From assembly GCA_030407005.1 (NCBI GenBank), contig JAUDYN010000005.1, positions 2,604,001 to 2,668,000 of the forward strand: DNA of 64,000 nt. The letters are read 5' to 3'. The position numbers were made by a program, and so were the translations under genes. The notes below the pieces were generated by a model that saw only the letters and a program-made list of their open reading frames with translations, was not told the origin of the DNA and did not search any database. The DNA comes from Desarmillaria ectypa (taxonomy: Eukaryota > Basidiomycota > Agaricomycetes > Agaricales > Physalacriaceae). Below, piece after piece: positions 1-9,924 of this stretch; the first letter of the stretch is position 1; each line of letters opens with the position of its first letter.

Positions 1-758
1 AGGACAGTGCTCCCACGGGGACCTTTATCGTGATTTTGTGATGTCGCTTCCCAAACGTTCCAGCACCCGAGTCCATCTAGTTCTGGACTGTTCGGATCCT
101 TCACATCTCGCCATTCGAGAATAGGTCTGTTCAATGCTTGCCGAAGGCGGGGAACATCAAAAACATCGCCAAATGCGATTGATGGTGCCGCGGGACCAAT
201 ATGCGAGGGAGTAAACATGGGCAACACCGGTACACGCTCGGTTATCAGGCCCAGATATATCAGATTGATCTGTGAAACGGTCAACAGCTCAAGCGAGTGC
301 GCCGAAAAATAATAATCGACTAACATAGGTCATCACATCATTCGCTGCGTAGGAACATGAGCGTCGATACCTACTGTTACTTGAATGAAAAGATACTCAC
401 TCCAGCCAGCAGATATCCACGAAGTGATGTATTTGATGTCAGGGATTAGATTATCTACAAAACTGAGAACAGCAAAAAACAATGAGGATTCTTATCACCC
501 ACCACCGAAGTGCTCAGTTGGCGCACCAACGAGGAAGTTCAAGGGATCGAATGGATCTACGTCGACGTTCTTGGTGAGTTCCAACAAGGGCGATGCCTCT
601 GATGATGTCCAAAGCCAGAGTCCGACCAAAAAAATGAGCGCGACTAGAGACCCCCCAATAACGGCACTAATGAAAAAGCTTCCTCTGTCCTTGGGTTTGT
701 TCCAGAGCGGGGTGGAAGATTCCGTTCGCGAATGGGTCAACAAGGACGCACCATCCAT
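1..758 (-). CDS. Type II membrane glycosyltransferase-like protein (O-fucosyltransferase-like), partial
   Basis: The gene reads leftward and runs off the window edge. Exon 1 (758 to about 497) encodes a short cytosolic tail, one hydrophobic segment (roughly residues 29-52) and the start of a lumenal stem, which is the layout of a type II Golgi enzyme. After one or two introns the frame continues with INLIYLGLITERVPVLPMF, then PSHIG, FGDVFDVPRLR and LEWRDVKD near the window end. I recognise this block from a conserved agaricomycete family usually described as O-fucosyltransferase-like. The catalytic C-terminal part lies outside the window, so activity cannot be judged. The family call rests on memory of conserved blocks, not on a search. 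The membrane anchor and the direction of reading are clear; the enzymatic label is tentative. Confidence 0.55.
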
Positions 759-1326
759 GATAGCTCTTGAATATCTATGAAGACACGAGCGGGATGTGGA
801 TGGTAAGCTTTATGTCAAAGAACAAGCAGGCCTTGGCATTCTCACCATACGTCGCCTTGAACCTGGCCGTGACCGTCCATCAGCAAGTTTTAATAGGAAC
901 TGATTGACAGCGCACCTTTCAATTCATTTTTACTTTGTTTCTCTCCAAATGGGTTCGCGGGTGCACATGCTTTGCTCGACGCCACCCCTCCAAATCGGAA
1001 TTCGAAGATCTTCAAATGAAAATGAAAACAGTGATTCAGAGGCGGCGCCGGAGCCTAAATGCCGACTCGCACTTGCGCCGCTTCTCATCCGCTCGATAAT
1101 TCAGTCATTTCAGAGAGCGTACAGAACTTTATCCTGTTTGTGCCCTAGTTCTCCGACTCGTGCAGTTCGCCGGGTATTTATCATGGCCCACTAATACACG
1201 TATGGCTCATGCATAAAGGAGGGTGAACCGATAGGAGCCGAGAGATCAATTTCTTACACGCTATAACAACAACAAACGAGAAGGAAGATATCTGGCACAA
1301 CTTGTAAAAAGCCAAGATGTAAATCC
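759..1326. other. Intergenic region between glycosyltransferase-like gene and pectate lyase pseudogene
   Basis: It holds the upstream region of the leftward glycosyltransferase-like gene and the downstream region of the pectate lyase remnant. I see no convincing coding exon here; a 96-codon open frame at 904-1194 has no recognisable motif. Confidence 0.5.
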
Positions 1327-3207
1327 TCAGAATGTAAGTGTTTGTCCCGTATTAGCCTCGACTGTAGCACAAACAGAGGCCGTAGCGATGAGACTGTAGC
1401 TGTATCCGAGTCGGGAAGCAGTGATGGTGCCCACGTCGGCAGCTACAAATTAACCTGGTTGGTACACTGATAAATCGAAGAACTGGTGACGTACTATTCT
1501 CTGCACCTCCGCAGTCTGCATAAATAGATAAGAATAGCATCGAACTTGAAAATGTCAATTATACTGACCATTGCCTATGGCAACTGCGTATCCCTCATCA
1601 GTGGAGTACAGAGGCTTTTCGGTGCCTTTCAAATAACATTCTTGATCCAAGGGCTCCAGAATATACAATGAATCTCTCACCAGTCCAAACGTTGTTCTCA
1701 ACAAGTAGTTCAGCGCCGTCACGGGTATTGATTCCGTCATTGTTGTCATCGTAAACGTTGTTGAAGATGTGCCCTATGAGAATGCTGAATACATGCACAA
1801 AATGTGATGGAAGAAAGGAAGTCAGTCACCTATACCAAATCTGAAAGACGGGGTACGAGAGTTGAGGTCGTGCCATCAGTTGAGGGCAAAAGTAACTCTG
1901 ATGGCTGCGTCTTCATTGCTGTTACTGTCAAAATGACCAATGAGGGAAGCCTTCCAATGAGTGTAGAGCTTGCTATTGGTGACAATGATTCCGTAACAAC
2001 CATGGGTGATGTCGAGAAGACCGTCGTAGCTAAATTTAGCAGCCTCGCTAGATGTTCTGATATGCCGAAAATCACACTCACTAGTCCTAGAAGATAGTCA
2101 ATGATGGCTAAGGTAAAAAGAATGTCCTGATACCTACTTTGCTGTGGTCTCTGTCACTAGAGAGATCGACATGGTCGACCCATACCTGAGATGAGGCCTG
2201 GATACCAACGGCATCTCCAACATCTGCAAGTACTTTTTGGATCTTGACATTTCGGATGATTACATTCGATTCGTCGAGCACACGAAGACCAACACCGTCG
2301 AGCACTAGACATGGTTGAATCAAGCTGGAAACTAGGAATACATTAGACTTACAAGAACCAGCCACCCCAAGCACAGATGTGTTAGAGCCAACCTTGACAA
2401 CAGCGCTTCCTGTTACGGCCCGATCTAACACGTGATCTTGGGACGTATGTCACTCTTGGGCTGTCTCGCATTCAGACAATCACCCATAAATAAGAGGATG
2501 GCTAGTCTTTAGAGAAGTGTAGTAGATGGTATAAGAATGCAATTTAGTCAGAAGATAGAGACTAAGTACAAAGTCTTGCTACTTTATATATGAAAGTATG
2601 TGATCTATTAATAGATGAAACATGAGAGTTCATGTGTGAAATGTTGGGAGTCAGACAACCATGGGCCAACTGGATCGAAAGGATTTGGAATGTATCAGAT
2701 GTGAGAGGCTTGGTAGGACTGAATACCAGTGTTTTGGCAGATATGATGACATTGCATAAGTACTGCAATATAAATCATGATAAGATAGTGGAAAAATCAT
2801 AACACTTCCAGAGATAGTTCTTGTAGGCATGAAAATTCAGATGTATGTACCCTTTTGATACATTAAATAATGAAAACTAGCTAGAGATGGATAATGATCT
2901 TCACACTGTCACCCAAAATAGCAGAAGTGAGTACAGCCAGAGCTGTCACTGTTGTGGTGGTTCTGCCCACCCCACCAGTAGTTCTAACAGGGAGTCAATG
3001 TAACATAGGAATATAGAAGGTCAAAAAATGCAAACCCTCCATTCAAAGTTGTAGACCTGAGAGAGGCCATATCACTGACCAAAGCTCTCTTAAGCACTGC
3101 TGATGGTGTGGACTAAAAAACAAATTCAGCATGGTTCTGCCACAAAGGAAAACTGCTCACAATGACAGAAGCAAATTGAAGGGCAGTAAAGCAGCAAACC
3201 ACTTCAT
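1327..3207 (-). pseudogene. Pectate lyase (polysaccharide lyase family 1), disrupted
   Basis: The secreted enzyme family cleaves pectate by beta-elimination. A signal peptide starts at the ATG at 3205-3207 (MKWFAALLPFNLLLSL), followed by a KR processing site and the blocks TTLNGG and TTTTV (about 3110-2885). A second half at 2410-1327 carries VGSNTS, LDESNVIIRNVKI, GDAVGIQASSQVWVDHVDLS, YDGLLDITHG, LNSRTPSFRFG, NDGINTRDGAELLVENNV, PLYSTDEGYAVA and the C-terminus GQTLTF, joined by short introns. The two halves are separated by a solo LTR (2411-2804) with a GGAAG target duplication. A TGA at 1876-1878 sits where the family has an aromatic residue, just before LNSRTPSFRFG. The exon joins upstream of the insertion are no longer clean. 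The gene is therefore very unlikely to make active enzyme. Its family and structure are clear; a read-through or alternative splice rescue is unlikely. Confidence 0.87.
2411..2804 (-). repeat. Solo LTR of the chromovirus family, inserted in the pectate lyase gene
   Basis: In reverse complement this 394-bp block starts TGTTATGATTTTTCCACTAT and ends with GTAACA. It matches the three LTRs at 3552-18056 in start, end, TATA-like region and the TATCTTCTGACTAA motif (2544-2557). It is flanked by perfect 5-bp direct repeats cttcc (2406-2410 and 2805-2809), the expected target-site duplication. No internal region is attached, so it is a solo LTR left by LTR-LTR recombination. It is clearly more diverged than the LTRs at 3552 and 17639 are from each other, so it is probably an older insertion. 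Confidence 0.9.
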
Positions 3208-3551
3208 GTCTGAGCAATATATGAGGATTTCAGTTCAACCAACAGCTAGTTGACTATCTATGGATTGTCAGAAGGTCTTTATACTGTTGAATCAGATATG
3301 TGTCGGAGAGAACCAGTAATTCCTCAGGGAGACATCAGAACTACAATGAAGATGCTATAATTCTGCAGGCCATTCTTATCATCCAGGCTTTAAGGATTTC
3401 ATGAAACCTAAGGAAATTTTGGAGGTCAGTAGAAAAGCTTGCCGATAAAGCACATGATATGAGATTATTTGTTGTGCGATGGTGCCTAGCCTGCTGTGAT
3501 TCAAAGATGATGGTTGCTTTATAAATAACATTATCATAACTGAGGTTATAA
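3208..3551. other. Remaining upstream region of the pectate lyase pseudogene
   Basis: This stretch lies between the pectate lyase start codon and the first full LTR. No coding exon is visible. It contains the sequence cataactgag at 3535-3544, which recurs directly after the last LTR (18057-18066), and a small inverted repeat around 3525-3558 (ATAAC, TGAG loop, GTTAT). The chromovirus therefore appears to have landed in the promoter region of the pectate lyase gene, about 345 bp from its start codon. Confidence 0.5.
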
Positions 3552-3969
3552 TGTTATAATTTTTCCATTATCTTATCTTATCTGAGTCATATCCATGACT
3601 CAGCCATCTAATCTATCAATGTTTCTGACTCGTATCCAGCTATTCACCAGCTACTACCCTCATTCTCACTATCTGTCACCCCAGATGCTCTCTATTGGAT
3701 CTATGATCCTTTTAGACTATCCTACTTTGACACCATTTAAGCATGGACTCTAGTGTTTCATCTAAATATATCACCATAGAAATAGTATATAAACAGAGTA
3801 AACTACACCATTGTACTCTATCTTTTGACTAAACTTTAATCATAAACCTCTTACTCTCACCTTACTAAAGACCAAGCCTAAACCTTTATCTGGGTAACTG
3901 TTCGAATGTGTAATAGCCCTTAGAGGTCAGCTGATGTCCCAAGTCTCATGACTAAGTGGGTATCTAACA
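3552..3969 (+). repeat. LTR 1 (outer 5' LTR)
   Basis: A 418-bp LTR with TG...CA ends (TGTTATAATT ... TATCTAACA). It contains a TATA box at 3786-3793. Compared with the LTR at 17639-18056 it has the same length; differences are almost all transitions, several of them loss of CpG (for example near 3942, 3949 and 3957). Confidence 0.92.
3786..3832 (+). promoter_or_regulatory. LTR promoter with TATA box and predicted self-primer
   Basis: TATATAAA lies at 3786-3793. About 33 nt downstream, where transcription would begin, is TATCTTTTGACTAA (3819-3832). That segment is complementary to the sequence directly after the LTR (3970-3983). The same spacing is seen in the LTRs at 9489 and 17639. The transcription start itself is inferred from TATA spacing. 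Confidence 0.65.
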
Positions 3970-3983
3970 TTAGTCGAAAGATA
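3970..3983 (+). promoter_or_regulatory. Primer-binding site complementary to the element's own RNA 5' end
   Basis: TTAGTCGAAAGATA directly abuts the LTR end. It does not begin with TGG, as a site for a tRNA 3' end would. It pairs along 14 nt with TATCTTTTGACTAA of the LTR (3819-3832): 13 Watson-Crick pairs and one G-U. This is the arrangement known from Tf1/sushi chromoviruses, which prime from their own RNA. Confidence 0.7.
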
Positions 3984-6438
3984 TATCTCCTGCTTCTTTA
4001 AATGCCAGCTGTAAAGAAGCACTTCTTCATGCCTGAAGAAGAAAATCGATAAGAATCACGCACCATTTCCCTTGGCATCACTATAGGCAGTGCCATACTT
4101 TTGACTTTTTTTATGGTTCTCACTGTATTACTCTACGAGGAAGAAATCCAAGCTTTGCTCTAGCAAAGGCGAGCTCAGCCAACCTGCACCATCACTCTGA
4201 CCCCCAAGACACTCAGACCATGTTCTTCCCTGGGAGCTACCTGCCACCCAACTGGGAGAACAAGAGGCAATACCACTCATCTGCCCCCGGGCATGTTTCA
4301 CAATTGCCTTCTCCTCTAAGGGGAGCACCGATGCTGAGAGGCCCTTGATTCTCAGGTCCTCCTCTGCCCACATCCATAATGTGCAGGCAGTTCTACTCTG
4401 CTACCAGATGGAACAACCCACCACTGCCCTCACAGTGGCCCAAGAATATGTGAGGGACATTCAGGTTGAGATTGATGATGCTCTGCCCCCTTACCCTGGC
4501 TCTCCCCCTTGTTCTGCAACCCCTGCCCTCCACCAGCAACACTGGTGCATATGATCTCGCTCCCCCTCCCCAGACAGTGACAATAGGTTCTACCATGGAC
4601 CCCAAAACTCTGATGATCCTGCCATGGATCACAACCACCCATATGGCTCCTGGGGCCACGAAAACTGACCCTGAGGAGGCTCAATCTCCACCTCCTCACT
4701 CCCTGTCATTGAAATCTCCGATGACGAGTCCAACGCCCTGACCCTGGCCTCTCTCCATGCCTCCAATGACCCCTTCAACCCAAATGGGGGGGACTTCATC
4801 TGGCCTGATCTCTCCGAGATCAACCGAGGAATATTCGGTCCCTTCAGGACTGCTGCATGGGAAGTTCAACACCAAGACATTGAAGCCTGAGACCTCTGGG
4901 ATGAGCCTAGACCAGAAATAGATGAGTGGCTGGCACTCAATTGAGGAGACCCCATTTGGGGTCCAGACTGAGCTGCCGTCGTCAATGCCTGGATATGCAC
5001 AAACTGGGACTAGAGCATTTTCCATCCCTCCACAGGAGATCTATTTCCAGAGCTTTGAGCCCAAGATCAGGAGGAGCAGAGGGAGCTGGAGCAAACCCTC
5101 CAGCATCTATGGAGATTGAAGGTGGCAAGAGAAGAGTAGATGGGGGCAAAGGCCCCAATACAATACATTAACCTATGATACAGGTTATTATGGCGGGATG
5201 GAATACCACCATCCCCAATATGAAATATATCCAGATCATCCCCCAGATACTCCAGTCATAAATCCATGACCACTTCTTGACTCGCCCCCACATCACTGGG
5301 CACATCACCAAGACTACCACCCTTATCAGGGTGGCAGTCTTCTCTTTGCAGGGGCAGGAGAAGACATGGAAGCAGAAAATATCCCTGCAGAAAACACCAC
5401 TGCAGGGGCATCAAGAACTCCTGCCATGGCAGAAGAAATCTGTCAGCAGACGAAAACTGTGCTGGCAGAGAAGGAGAGATGCATCGCAGAGATGCGTGAA
5501 GAACTCGATTGGGAGGAATCCACCTGCAAGATGATGATGGACTACCTCTGTGATCAAGAAAAGGGAAAGAAGCCTGAAAGGGGCAGACTGTCAAGTGAGC
5601 CACCAAGAGGCTACCTGGGTCCCAGGCCAGATCGATACTCGATCCCAAGACCACCCCCCAGCAAGGGTCTCCCCGACCCCATCCCCAATCCTGTTAGAAA
5701 CACCACCGCTGATGCCCCATACTTGAGCATTAAACCAACCCTCATTAAGGTCCTCTCCCCATTCAAGAGGGATTATAATGACATTGAATGCTTCATTGGT
5801 GATTGCATCGCCTACTTTGAAGTGTTCCGACATTATTTCCAGGTGCCATCACACTTGGTACTATTTGCGACATCTCATTTTGAGAGCGCCACCAAGGACT
5901 GGTGGGTCTACAAGAGACCCGAATACTGGGTTGGTGACTTGTATGATGGGACTGCTGCCCATTTCCGATACCCTGACTGGGCTGACTTCGTCGACCTAGT
6001 TATGCAACAATTTTGGGATCCCACCATTGAGGAGATCCACAGAAAATGGATGTTCGACCTCCACATGGAAGCACAGCCCACCTCCCACTACTTCCAGAAA
6101 CTGGAAGAAGAAGCCAAGTTAGTGGGCCAAAGGACCGATGAGGCAGAGCACAATGCAATGGTGAAAGCCATCCGACTAGGAGTACCATCCTCCTATATGA
6201 CTTTCATCTCCAATATGGGCATCAATATCCCATGCTCATACCCTGAATGGAAGGAGTGCATTCTGCACATGTATGAAGAGAGACAGCAGAAATGAGTCTT
6301 TGACCAGACCACTAGTATGCCCCGGGATGGCCAGAAGCAAGGCCTGCATCCCCAACAACAGCAGCCCAGCAGCAAAATCACTGCTGGGGTGACAAGTTCT
6401 TCAGCTCCAAAGCTGACTGCCAGCAGTGGGACCAGTCA

Positions 6439-7889
6439 GTGATATGCCGTCTATGCATTCACACCTAGATTTTGCGATTTTGTAACAATACTATCACACA
6501 TCTATCCTATACTAGTGATACATAGAGGACTATAGCTGAGGCTTCGAGCTGATAGTTAAAAGCAGTAAGCAACTGGTAGAGCCAGGACTTAGATGCAACA
6601 CCATTAGTGGGTTAAATCTACCAGCTGGCCAGACTAGTAACTCAAATGCTAGCAGGACTAAGTGAAATACAGCCACTAGCAAATGAAGGATGCTACTAGC
6701 ACACAAAAACCAGGAGCAGAGTACACAGATCTCATGAAGTTCTGTCACTAGCAGCCCAGACTAGGCATAAACACCCAAGTCAGAATAACTAGTCACATGG
6801 CAATCTTGAAACAGGACTTAGAAATAAATTAGGAATGAATTAACCTTGAGCCTAGATCTGACTATTTCGATATAGATCTCTTATGATTGATGCTAGTGGA
6901 GCCAGACTGCACCCTCGATCATGATTGGATAGCTGTTACAGGCACCAATATCCGAATATCCATATAACTGCATTACTAGGGCATGTAGTTGGGCCAAGAG
7001 TGTGGAAAGACCAACTGTGGAGTCTCTAGACCAAATATTTGAAAAGAAAACAGACTAGACCGACTATTGTGTGATTATTCACCATTATTTGTGACTAGCC
7101 AAGAAATCCTTACCAATATACCCTATACTCAGATGATATTTATAGTTCTGCCTCAGTAGTATATAAGTAGTGGGATGGGTGGTTGTGCAAAGCAGGCAAG
7201 CCATCCCTGCAGTTGAGCCCTCACTGGTAGTAACTGGTGTCTCCAATTAAAGGCTTTTGTGCTTAATCTTGATAAAGTGATTAATAGTCGCTAAGTCACC
7301 CATAGAATTGCATTGAATTGAAGTCCATTAGAGTCACTGTTGTGTCCTGCAAAGGTCCGGAGTGTTTTGAAGTTAGTTCAAGCAAAGTTCTTGGAGTTAT
7401 AGTTTATTCTTAGGCCAAGAGCACCACTAGTTAGCCAAGAGTGTAGCTAGTCAAGTGTTTATCACTTGTAGGAAGCAGTGTAGGGCCAAGAGTGCCATCA
7501 GTTTATTCTTAGGCCAAGAGTGCCACTAGTCAGCCAAGAGTGCGACTGGTCAAGTGTTTATCACTTGTAGGAAGCAGTATAGAGCCAAGAGTGCCACCAG
7601 TCTAAAGCAGTTTCAGTCAGAACAAGCACAGTAGCTCAAACCAAGTCACTCTTATCCAATTGTGTCTTACCCACCCCACTAGTATGAGTAGTACTTTGTA
7701 TAAACTCACTAGTAATGAATAAAATGTCTTTAAGACAATTGTACTTGATTATTGAAGTCTGCAGAGTGCTTCCATTGTACTCAAAACCACCTGAATTCAA
7801 TATTGGTGATTAAGTGTAGAGTAGTAAGAGGTTTAGTGTGATTGGTGTTCATTGCCATTCCCTAATTCTTTTGTCACTTGCCATTACCA
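6439..7889. mobile_element. 1.45-kb insertion in gag, candidate solo LTR of another element
   Basis: The sister gag copy is continuous across this point (accagtcgtgatgctggga near 12378), while here the same sequence is opened by about 1.45 kb of unrelated DNA. The insert has no long open frame. It can be read with TG...CA ends, contains a TATA-like agtatataag around 7158, and has two copies of a 99-bp repeat. The flanks (gtcagtgat and tcgggatg) look like degraded copies of the target. These traits fit a solo LTR or small non-autonomous LTR element, but exact ends are not fixed. Confidence 0.5.
7403..7600. repeat. Two tandem copies of a 99-bp repeat
   Basis: Copy 1 spans 7403-7501 and copy 2 spans 7502-7600; both start tttattcttaggccaagag and end gtgcca(t/c)cag. 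They differ at only a few positions. Each copy contains the short phrase gccaagag three times. The repeat lies wholly inside the insertion in gag. Confidence 0.88.
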
Positions 7890-8106
7890 AGCACATCATC
7901 GGGATGCTGGAACTGGTTGGTGGATGACATATGGAGGGGCAGGGAAGCCTATGGACCTTGACTGGCAATGAGCTGAGGGGTGCTGTTTCAGGTGTGACAA
8001 GAAAGGTCACCTGAGCAGAGATTGCCCTAGAAGAAAAGAGAAGAAAGAGGTCAGAACCTTGGGGCCCACTAACGAAGTGGTGCCAGTTATGTCCAAGGTT
8101 GAGGAA

Positions 8107-8118
8107 GTAAAAGACTAG
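8107..8118 (+). promoter_or_regulatory. Candidate -1 frameshift site between gag and pro (left copy)
   Basis: The sequence GTAAAAGACTAG closes gag. The protease frame lies -1 relative to gag and is open from here. An AAA codon preceded by A allows a -1 slip just before the stop. The identical string occurs at 12590-12601 in the right copy. Confidence 0.4.
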
Positions 8119-9488
8119 GTCAACAAGGGTTCGATTCCCCTTGCTCAACCAAGTCTGAAGATGAGTCCTCGGTTTCTGTGGGTTGGACTAATTACTATGA
8201 TGACAGACAATTATGTACAAAAAACAATATACATCACATGACTTCACAGACCCCAAAGCTGAAGACAACTCAAGAATCAAATAAAAACAGGTACATCATC
8301 CTCCTTCAAGAAGCTGACACAAGTATCTGTAGTGACAAATCCCAAGCCTCCAATGAGATGTGGGACTTGCCAGGTGGTGCTGGCACCACCACAAAGTCCA
8401 ATGAGCTTAGCTCACTGGATACGCTGCTGAGTGATCAGCGATGGGTAGGGACTAGTAGGCAGGACTCCCTTGGGCCTCCCAGAAGTCCGAATGTCTCAGT
8501 ACTCTCCTCGAGCAGAGGGGTAAGCCCACCAGCCTTGCCAGGGTCAGTGGGGGACCAGGAGAGCACCTCTAACCAAGGCCAGGAGTGGGGCCACATGCTA
8601 GTCGGACCAGTGAGAGACCAGCCAGTAGTGTAGCCAATGGCAATGCTAATGAGATTCGCTTCAGCTGCAAAAGCTCAGTACTCTGCCGCAACGGCTAGTA
8701 GAAGTGGAACCTCAAATGCCTCAAGCCGATACCAGACTCCTTCCGAGGCCTGGGAAGTTCCCAAGCAAACTAAAGCTGAAGAACAGGGGGAAGTCACTAG
8801 CACTCAGGTGATAAAGAGGGGGCATTTCAGCAGAACCATCATCATTGAAGTACCTGATGAGAAAGATGATATGGCTTTTCAACTATGGCAAGCCAGCCAG
8901 TCCAAAGCCAGAGGACTTCCCAATGTACTGGGAAGTACTGAATCCGATGCCCTACCTAACAAGGGGGTCCCGAACCCAAAGACTTCCCAATGTACTGGGA
9001 AGCACTGAACCCAAAGCCTTCCTGATATACTGAGAAGCACCAAATCCAAAGTCCTGTCTGAAAGGAAGGCAGATGATTTCCAATAGTACAGACCATTCAG
9101 GATTGATTGGACTCTGCATACTGTATGCAGTTCCAAGAACTTGGCAGTCGCCAAAGCAGTTCTCTCTATTTAGGTACATCCCAAACGACTTGGAGAAATA
9201 GACAATGAGCTCATTCAGAGCTTGAGAACCAGAGGAAGTCTTGCTCGTGAGCAACTCTATGAACTCCACAAACTGATCTGCTATATCTGCAGTACCAAAA
9301 GCTCAGGACAAGACTTCTTGGTGGATATCCAGCTCTCCCCATGTACCAGGAAGCAGACATTGACAACCTGAGTGTTGTTGGATAGTGGCTGTACTGGCAG
9401 CTCTATCAACTAAACATATGTCCAACAACATTGATTGGACACATAAAAGACTGCTGCCCCAATTCCTGTTTACAATGCAGATGAAACC
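8119..9488 (+). pseudogene. Linker and truncated protease of the left element copy
   Basis: This is the amino-terminal part of Pol in the frame -1 to gag. Open segments at 8178-8630 and 8637-9005 show a Ser/Thr-rich linker and RTIIIEVPDEKDD. Further on come SSGQDFLVDIQLSPCTRKQT and the aspartic protease motif LLDSGCT (about 9376). The sequence ends abruptly at VYNADET, where the middle LTR begins; the sister copy continues in the same alignment (14070 onward). Several stops, and none of the downstream RT, RNase H or integrase follow. Confidence 0.75.
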
Positions 9489-9911
9489 TGTTATGATTTT
9501 TCTATTTATCTTATCTTATCTGAGTCATATCCATGACTCATCCATCTAATCTAGCAATGATTCTGACTTGTATCCAGCTACTCACCGATGAACACCCTCA
9601 TTCTCACCATCTGTCACCCCAGACATTCTCTATTGGTTGTATGATCCTTCCAGACCTTCATACTTCGACACTGTTTGTGCATGGACTCTAGCGTTTCATC
9701 TATATATAACACTGTAGAAATAGTATATAAACAGAGTAAACTACACAGTTGTACTCTATCTCTTGACTAAATTCAAATCATATACTCCTTACTTGCACTA
9801 CACTGAAGACTACCAGCTTCTATCTCTCTATCCAGGTGATTGTTCAAATGCATAACAGCCCAGAGAGATCAGCTGACATCCCAAGTCATGTGCCCAAGGC
9901 AGTGCCTAACA
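9489..9911 (+). repeat. LTR 2 (middle LTR)
   Basis: A 423-bp LTR with TGTTATGATT ... GCCTAACA ends and a TATA box at 9724-9731. It is clearly more diverged from the two outer LTRs than they are from one another, with several small indels. It serves as the 5' LTR of the second internal region. Confidence 0.9.
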
Positions 9912-9924
9912 TTAGTCAAGAGAT
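9912..9924 (+). promoter_or_regulatory. Self-priming primer-binding site after LTR 2
   Basis: TTAGTCAAGAGAT abuts LTR 2 and is the exact complement of ATCTCTTGACTAA at 9758-9770 within that LTR (13 of 13). The LTR base that differs from LTR 1 (C for T) is matched by a compensating change here (G for A). Confidence 0.72.

Larger units (their letters stand above)
4081..8118 (+). pseudogene. Gag of the first (left) element copy, interrupted and with stops
   Basis: Gag forms the particle and binds RNA. The capsid-like region is readable at 5366-6295 (310 codons, including KDWWVYKRPEYW and SHYFQKLEEEAKL) and closely parallels the copy at 11300-12454. It ends at a TGA where the sister copy has TGG. 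The coding sequence is then split by a 1.45-kb insert (about 6439-7889) and resumes with GTGWWMTYGGAGKP and a CCHC zinc knuckle (CFRCDKKGHLSRDC, about 7984-8025). The frame closes at TAG 8116-8118. Upstream of 5137 the best protein-like frame is offset by one, exactly as in the sister copy. The 5' limit of gag is uncertain. Confidence 0.75.

Noticed and set aside
8123..8148. ggttcgattccccttgctcaacca, which looks like a tRNA T-arm plus CCA end (also near 12605)
   Set aside because: No D-arm, anticodon arm or matching acceptor strand upstream. The stretch lies in the gag-pol junction and is coding in the pol frame in both element copies.
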